Below are positions 5,699 through 9,182 of a stretch of 9,182 bases of DNA, in pieces. How positions within the stretch are numbered: the stretch's first letter is position 1; the number at the start of each line of letters is the position of its first letter. A model generated the notes under the pieces. The model was not told where the DNA came from. It ran no database searches and was given only the letters and a program-made list of their open reading frames with translations. A program made the translations under genes and the position numbers. Source of the stretch: Bacillota bacterium (GTDB taxonomy: Bacteria; Bacillota; Clostridia; Peptostreptococcales; Anaerovoracaceae); the NCBI GenBank assembly GCA_021443825.1, contig JABUTE010000210.1:1-9182 (forward strand). The letters run 5' to 3'.

Positions 5699-7039
5699 AT
5701 GGCATTTGAAGGACTTTCAGAAAAACTTAATAAAGCATTCAGCAAGCTGAAGGGCAAGGGTGTCATTACCGAAGCCGATCTGAACGACGCGATGCGCGAG
5801 GTGCGTCTGGCACTTCTTGAGGCAGACGTCAACTACAAGGTCGTAAAAGACTTCGTCGCATCGGTAAAGGAAAAAGCGCTGGGTGAAGACGTGATGCGCT
5901 CTCTTACCCCGGCTCAGCAGGTCATCAAGATCGTCAACGATGAGCTGATCGCGCTGATGGGCGGAACCACCAGCAAGCTGACCTATTCGCCCAAGGGCTT
6001 TACCACGGTAATGCTGGTAGGTCTTCAGGGTACCGGTAAAACGACCACCAGCGGAAAGCTGGCCCTGCATGTGCGCAAGGAGGGCAAAAAGCCCATGCTG
6101 GCTGCCTGCGACATCTACCGTCCTGCCGCCATCGACCAGCTGGAGATCGTCGGAAAGCAGATCGGTGTTCCGGTCTATTCCGACCGCTCCACAAAGGACG
6201 CGGTTGCCATTGCCCGGGCTGCCGAAAAGGAAGCTATGGCAAAGGGATACAACTTTCTGATCCTGGATACGGCGGGCCGTCTGCAGATCGACGAAGCGCT
6301 GATGGATGAGCTGAAGAATATCAAGGATGCCCTCCATCCCCACGAGATCCTTCTGGTTGTCGACGCCATGACCGGTCAGGATGCGGTCAATGCAGCCCAG
6401 GGCTTCCACGATGCTTTGGGCATCGACGGCATCATCATGACCAAGCTGGACGGTGATACCAGAGGCGGCGCTGCGCTTTCTGTCAAGGCTGTCACGGGAA
6501 GACCCATCAAGTTCACCGGTGTGGGCGAAAAGATCGAAGCTCTCGAGCCTTTCTATCCCGACCGCATGGCATCGCGGATCCTCGGCATGGGCGACATGAT
6601 GAGCCTCATCGAAAAGGCGCAGGAGGCCTTCGATGAGGAAAAGGCAGCCGAGCTGGAAAAGCGTATTTCCAAAAATCAGTTCACCTTAGAGGATTATCTG
6701 GATCAGATGGGCCAGATCCGCAATATGGGCGGGCTGGGCAAGCTGATGGATATGCTGCCGGGTGCTGCCGGCAAGATCTCCGATCAGCAGATCTCTGACG
6801 GAGAAAAGGAATTCAAGACCATGGAAGCCATCATCCTTTCCATGACGCCTGCCGAGCGAAAGGATCCTTCCATTCTCAACGCCAGCCGCCGCAAGCGCAT
6901 CGCTGCCGGTGCCGGCGTTACCGTCAACAAGGTAAACTCCCTCATCAAAAAATACGAGGAGACCAAAAAGCTGATGAAGCAGGTCACTAACGGAAAAATG
7001 GGCAAGCGGTTTGCCAGAAAGTTCGGCGGATTTATGTAG
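5699..7039 (+). CDS. ffh: Signal recognition particle protein Ffh (SRP54 GTPase)
   Basis: Ffh is the protein part of the bacterial signal recognition particle. With SRP RNA and the receptor FtsY it delivers ribosomes making membrane proteins to the translocon. The 446 residues show the full N-G-M layout: an N domain (1 to about 90), a GTPase domain with P-loop GLQGTGKTT (108-116), DTAGR (190-194) and TKLDGD (248-253), the GVGEKIEALEPFYPDRMASRILGMGD linker, then the M domain. In the M domain the RNA-binding helix-turn-helix includes SILNASRRKRIAAGAG. Length is normal. The gene follows ylxM by nine bases and lacks a strong ribosome site (AGG at 5684-5686 is the best), so translational coupling to ylxM is likely. 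The SRP RNA gene and ftsY are not in this window. Confidence 0.98.
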   Translation: MAFEGLSEKLNKAFSKLKGKGVITEADLNDAMREVRLALLEADVNYKVVKDFVASVKEKALGEDVMRSLTPAQQVIKIVNDELIALMGGTTSKLTYSPKGFTTVMLVGLQGTGKTTTSGKLALHVRKEGKKPMLAACDIYRPAAIDQLEIVGKQIGVPVYSDRSTKDAVAIARAAEKEAMAKGYNFLILDTAGRLQIDEALMDELKNIKDALHPHEILLVVDAMTGQDAVNAAQGFHDALGIDGIIMTKLDGDTRGGAALSVKAVTGRPIKFTGVGEKIEALEPFYPDRMASRILGMGDMMSLIEKAQEAFDEEKAAELEKRISKNQFTLEDYLDQMGQIRNMGGLGKLMDMLPGAAGKISDQQISDGEKEFKTMEAIILSMTPAERKDPSILNASRRKRIAAGAGVTVNKVNSLIKKYEETKKLMKQVTNGKMGKRFARKFGGFM

Positions 7040-7043
7040 TTCT

Positions 7044-7061
7044 TAAAGCAGCAATGCTTTA
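7044..7061 (+). other. RNA hairpin with GCAA tetraloop between ffh and rpsP
   Basis: TAAAGCA (7044-7050) and TGCTTTA (7055-7061) form a perfect 7-bp stem closed by GCAA, a GNRA-type tetraloop. No U tract follows, so it is not a standard terminator. It starts five bases after the ffh stop codon. Protection of the ffh 3' end or mRNA processing is possible. The following AT-rich bases up to the rpsP ribosome site hold no promoter I can support. Confidence 0.45.
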
Positions 7062-7114
7062 GAAATAAATCAGTTAATAAATTCTTATATATCATTTTCA
7101 GGAGGAAAAGAAAA

Positions 7115-7357
7115 ATGGTTAAGATCAGACTCACCAGAATGGGTGCTCACAAGAAGCCCTTCTACAGAATCATCGTTGCAGATGCAAGAACCACCAGAGA
7201 CGGTAAGGCAATTGCTGAGATCGGTTACTACAACCCCATGACCGATCCCGTTACCCTGAAGGTTGACAACGAAGCAGCTAAGAAGTGGCTCGCAGACGGA
7301 GCTCAGCCCACCGATACCGTTCGCGCACTGCTGAAGAAGGCCGGCGCTATCGAATAA
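7115..7357 (+). CDS. rpsP: 30S ribosomal protein S16
   Basis: S16 is an assembly protein of the small ribosomal subunit that binds 16S rRNA. The 80-residue sequence is immediately recognisable: the N-terminal VKIRLTRMGAHKKPFYRIIVADAR, then IGYYNPMTDP, and WLADGAQPTDTVRALLKKAG at the end. Length is normal. The start is marked by a strong AGGAGG (7100-7105) nine bases before the ATG, the best ribosome site in the window, as expected for a ribosomal protein. Five of its six arginines use AGA (residues 5, 8, 18, 25 and 28), unlike its neighbours, which mostly use CGN. This is consistent with selection for translation rate. It lies 75 bases after ffh and 17 bases before khpA, and is probably read both from the ylxM promoter and possibly from an unseen closer one. 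Confidence 0.98.
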   Translation: MVKIRLTRMGAHKKPFYRIIVADARTTRDGKAIAEIGYYNPMTDPVTLKVDNEAAKKWLADGAQPTDTVRALLKKAGAIE

Positions 7358-7374
7358 CCCGGCAGACGATCGAA

Positions 7375-7608
7375 ATGCTGAGTTTAGTAGAAACGATTGC
7401 AAAGGCACTGGTAAGCAACCCGGATGAGGTGGTCGTTCGTGAGATTTCCAACAAAGGAGATTCCATGGTGATCGAGCTTAAGGTCTGCGAAAAAGACATG
7501 GGCAAGGTCATCGGAAAGCAGGGTCGCATCGCCAAGGCGCTTCGCACAGTTGTGAAAGCAGCTGCAACCAAACAGAACATTAAGGTAACAGTGGAGATTG
7601 TTTCCTGA
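7375..7608 (+). CDS. khpA: KH-domain RNA-binding protein KhpA (YlqC)
   Basis: This 77-residue protein consists of essentially one KH domain. KhpA is a Firmicutes RNA chaperone that pairs with KhpB (Jag/EloR) and affects cell division and elongation in several species. The GxxG loop is GKQG (47-50) within MGKVIGKQGRIAKALRTVVKAA, and the N-terminus MLSLVETIAKALVSNPDEVVV is typical. The reading frame stays open back into rpsP, but an upstream start at 7285 would sit inside rpsP and add residues the family lacks, so the ATG at 7375 is chosen. No good ribosome site precedes it. With a 17-base gap from rpsP, coupling is likely. The stop TGA shares one base with the rimM ATG. The position between rpsP and rimM is the usual one. 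Confidence 0.95.
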   Translation: MLSLVETIAKALVSNPDEVVVREISNKGDSMVIELKVCEKDMGKVIGKQGRIAKALRTVVKAAATKQNIKVTVEIVS

Positions 7609-8111
7609 TGAATCATCTGATCAAACTGGGCAGGATCACTGCACCGGTCGGCATCAAAGGAGAATTACGCGTCTATCCGTACACCGATGATATGACGCGT
7701 TTTTCTGATATAAAAAGTCTTCTTCTGGACGGACAGGACCGTACGATCCAGAAAGCCCGCTATCAGAAAAACATGGTGATCCTGAAGCTTTCCGGCATCG
7801 ATGATCGCAACACTGCCGAACTGCATATCAACAAAGAGCTGTTCCTTCGCCGCGAAGATCTCTGGGAGATCCCCGAGGACACCTATTTTGTCGACGACAT
7901 CATGGGCATTCGCGTGGTCAGCGAAGACGGCGCCTTCGAAGGAACGCTGACCGCCATCCTTCCCAATCCGGCCCACGATCTTTATCAGATCACTCCCGCA
8001 AAGGAAGGGGCTCCTTTTGTCGTTCCCGCGGTAAAGGAATTCATCCGCAAGGTCGATCTGACAGAAGGGGTCATGACGGTAAAGCTGATCGAAGGAATGA
8101 CCGAATTATAG
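7608..8111 (+). CDS. rimM: Ribosome maturation factor RimM
   Basis: RimM binds the 30S head, including the region of S19, and promotes late 16S rRNA processing. The 167-residue protein has both family domains: the N-terminal RimM barrel starting LIKLGRITAPVGIKGELRVYPYTDD (residues 4-27), and the C-terminal PRC-barrel part with YFVDDIMGIRVV (93-104) and PFVVPAVKEFIRKVD. Length is normal. Its ATG overlaps the khpA stop by one base (TGATG), and GGAG at 7593-7596 provides a ribosome site at somewhat long spacing, so coupled translation is likely. It is followed by trmD with only three bases between stop and start, forming the rimM-trmD pair common in bacteria. Confidence 0.97.
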   Translation: MNHLIKLGRITAPVGIKGELRVYPYTDDMTRFSDIKSLLLDGQDRTIQKARYQKNMVILKLSGIDDRNTAELHINKELFLRREDLWEIPEDTYFVDDIMGIRVVSEDGAFEGTLTAILPNPAHDLYQITPAKEGAPFVVPAVKEFIRKVDLTEGVMTVKLIEGMTEL

Positions 8112-8114
8112 AAG

Positions 8115-8861
8115 ATGAAGATCAATATTCTCACCCAGTTTCCCGATATGTTCACTGCGACGCTGGGAGACAGCATTCTTGGAAGAGCCTGCGAAAACGG
8201 CCTTCTTGAGATCAATGTATTGAACATACGCGATTTCAGCCTGGATAAGCACCGAAAAACAGACGACACTCCCTTCGGCGGAGGTGCCGGCATGCTCATG
8301 ACGCCGCAGCCGGCCTTTGATGCGCTGGATTCTGTGGGCGCTTTGGGCAAGCGAAATCTCTATATGTCGCCAAGAGGGCCGATCCTGGATCAGACCATTG
8401 CCCAAAGTCTGGCCTTTGAAGACGAGATCAACATCCTGTGCGGTCATTACGAAGGGGTCGATCAGCGGATACTGGACTATTATTCCATGGAGGAGCTTTC
8501 CATCGGCGACTATATCCTGACCGGCGGAGAACTGGCTGCCATGGTGGTCATCGATACGGTGGCCCGTCTGATCCCGGGGGTGCTGGGCAGCCCGGAATCC
8601 CTCGCAGAGGAGTCCATCTACAGCGGGCTTCTGGAATACGATCAATATACCAAGCCTCGTGAATACAAGGGCATGGAGGTTCCCGAGGTGCTGTTCGGAG
8701 GAAACCACAGGCTGATCCGTCTCTGGCAGTTCGAGAATTCTCTGCGCCTTACAAAGGAGCGCCGTCCGGACCTGTTTCAGCGGTTTATCGCCGCTCCCCA
8801 TTCCTTTACGAAGGACGAAAAAAAGATTCTCGAGAAACTCACAAAGGAGCAGAACGAATAG
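8115..8861 (+). CDS. trmD: tRNA (guanine-37-N1)-methyltransferase TrmD
   Basis: TrmD methylates G37 of tRNAs next to the anticodon using S-adenosylmethionine, preventing +1 frameshifting. The 248-residue protein shows the SPOUT trefoil-knot features: the N-terminal KINILTQFPDMF, PFGGGAGMLM, SPRGP, GHYEGVDQR (110-118), SIGDYILTGGELAA (129-142), and the C-terminal TKERRPDLFQRF. Length is normal. The linker that usually reads YPxYTRP reads YDQYTKP here (175-181), and the following LLSGNH is LFGGNH (GGNH ends the block). These are mild departures. The start is three bases after rimM and has no clear ribosome site of its own, so translation is probably coupled. In many Firmicutes rplS (ribosomal protein L19) comes next, but here it does not. 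No terminator is visible after the gene. Confidence 0.97.
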   Translation: MKINILTQFPDMFTATLGDSILGRACENGLLEINVLNIRDFSLDKHRKTDDTPFGGGAGMLMTPQPAFDALDSVGALGKRNLYMSPRGPILDQTIAQSLAFEDEINILCGHYEGVDQRILDYYSMEELSIGDYILTGGELAAMVVIDTVARLIPGVLGSPESLAEESIYSGLLEYDQYTKPREYKGMEVPEVLFGGNHRLIRLWQFENSLRLTKERRPDLFQRFIAAPHSFTKDEKKILEKLTKEQNE

Positions 8862-8873
8862 CAGGGCAATCTA

Positions 8874-8902
8874 TTGAAGGAATTTTTCATATCAGTTATA
8901 AT
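8874..8902 (+). promoter_or_regulatory. Promoter of the HlyD-like gene
   Basis: TTGAAG (8874-8879) and a perfect TATAAT (8897-8902) are separated by exactly 17 bases. The expected transcription start is around 8909, within about two bases of the ATG at 8911. No Shine-Dalgarno sequence lies between the -10 box and the ATG, so a leaderless or nearly leaderless mRNA is predicted. Confidence 0.72.
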
Positions 8903-8910
8903 GAATCGTT

Positions 8911-9182
8911 ATGAAAAAAAAGATCCTCAGAACTATCCTCTATATTCTGATTTTGCTCTATCTTGCAGCGATCGCGGTTCTTTATACGCGGGTCTATCTG
9001 ATCCCCAAGGTCACCGGGGCAATGACATCGACTGCCATTGCCACCTACGATAAGATCGAAGAGACCAACGGCGCGCACTGCCTGATCATCCGCGAGGAAC
9101 AGGTCATTACAGCAGGTCAGAGCGGCACCGTCAGCTACTACAGCAAAGAGGGCGAAAAGAACCGCATGGGCACCAAGGTGCT
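8911..9182 (+). CDS. HlyD-like membrane-anchored protein, N-terminal part (runs off window)
   Basis: The frame is open from the ATG at 8911 to the window end, giving the first 90 residues. It begins MKKK, then a single hydrophobic membrane segment (about residues 5-27, ILRTILYILILLYLAAIAVL), then an extracellular part. There, CLIIREEQVITAGQSGTVSYYSKEGEKNRMGTKV resembles the first half of a biotinyl/lipoyl-like hairpin in HlyD-type adaptor proteins. In Clostridia, short HlyD-like proteins of this kind are common and, as I recall, often sit near the yggS-sepF-divIVA region. That is family knowledge, not something visible here. It has its own promoter and no ribosome site, and the preceding gene is trmD. 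Substrate and partner are unknown, and a role as a lone cell-envelope protein is as possible as a role in export. Confidence 0.7.
   Translation, partial: MKKKILRTILYILILLYLAAIAVLYTRVYLIPKVTGAMTSTAIATYDKIEETNGAHCLIIREEQVITAGQSGTVSYYSKEGEKNRMGTKV

Noticed and set aside
5717..6409. Open frame on the - strand (230 codons) opposite ffh
   Set aside because: It is the antisense of a highly conserved gene, with no domain and no start signal.
7285..7374. N-terminal extension of khpA starting inside rpsP
   Set aside because: The extension is just rpsP read in another frame. The KhpA family starts at about the MLSLVE sequence.
1..9182. Search for mobile elements, CRISPR arrays, tRNA or rRNA genes, and defence genes
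   Set aside because: No transposase, integrase, regularly spaced repeats, tRNA cloverleaf or rRNA segment was recognised by eye in either strand.

Overview
The window is a housekeeping stretch of a Firmicutes chromosome, most likely a member of the Clostridia with moderately high GC. The main evidence is the order ylxM-ffh-rpsP-khpA-rimM-trmD, which is a typical Firmicutes block. It also has Gram-positive-style intrinsic terminators, strong AGGAGG-type ribosome binding sites at some genes, and a Firmicutes-type HlyD-like membrane protein at the end. No rRNA, tRNA, CRISPR array, insertion sequence, phage gene or toxin-antitoxin pair was found.

Left part (1-3536): the 3' half of galE (UDP-glucose 4-epimerase) runs rightwards into a bidirectional terminator. 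It shares this terminator with a convergent AEC-family transporter gene. A 251-base divergent region separates the transporter from a phosphoglucomutase/phosphomannomutase gene. It holds a well-formed promoter for the transporter and an imperfect inverted repeat, but only weak promoter candidates for the mutase. GalE and the mutase both act around glucose-1-phosphate and UDP-sugar metabolism.

Middle part (3537-5320): an extended -10 promoter drives an amidohydrolase of the MtaD type (methylthioadenosine/S-adenosylhomocysteine deaminase). A 75-residue protein of unknown function follows in the same probable transcript, which ends at a strong intrinsic terminator. The 3' arm of that terminator hairpin contains a perfect TTGACA, which appears to be the -35 box of the next operon.

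Right part (5321-9182): ylxM and ffh (signal recognition particle), then rpsP, khpA, rimM and trmD (ribosomal protein, RNA chaperone, 16S maturation, tRNA m1G37 methylation). They are closely packed, apart from a 75-base AT-rich gap before rpsP. The rplS gene that often follows trmD is not there. Instead a promoter with a perfect TATAAT leads into the start of an HlyD-like membrane protein that runs off the window.

The most unusual signal is initiation architecture. Two promoters (before ylxM and before the HlyD-like gene) put the predicted transcription start within a few bases of the start codon, and neither gene has a usable Shine-Dalgarno site. A third gene, the mutase, shows a weaker version. 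This suggests leaderless transcripts mixed with conventional ones. I saw no wholly new multi-gene system.
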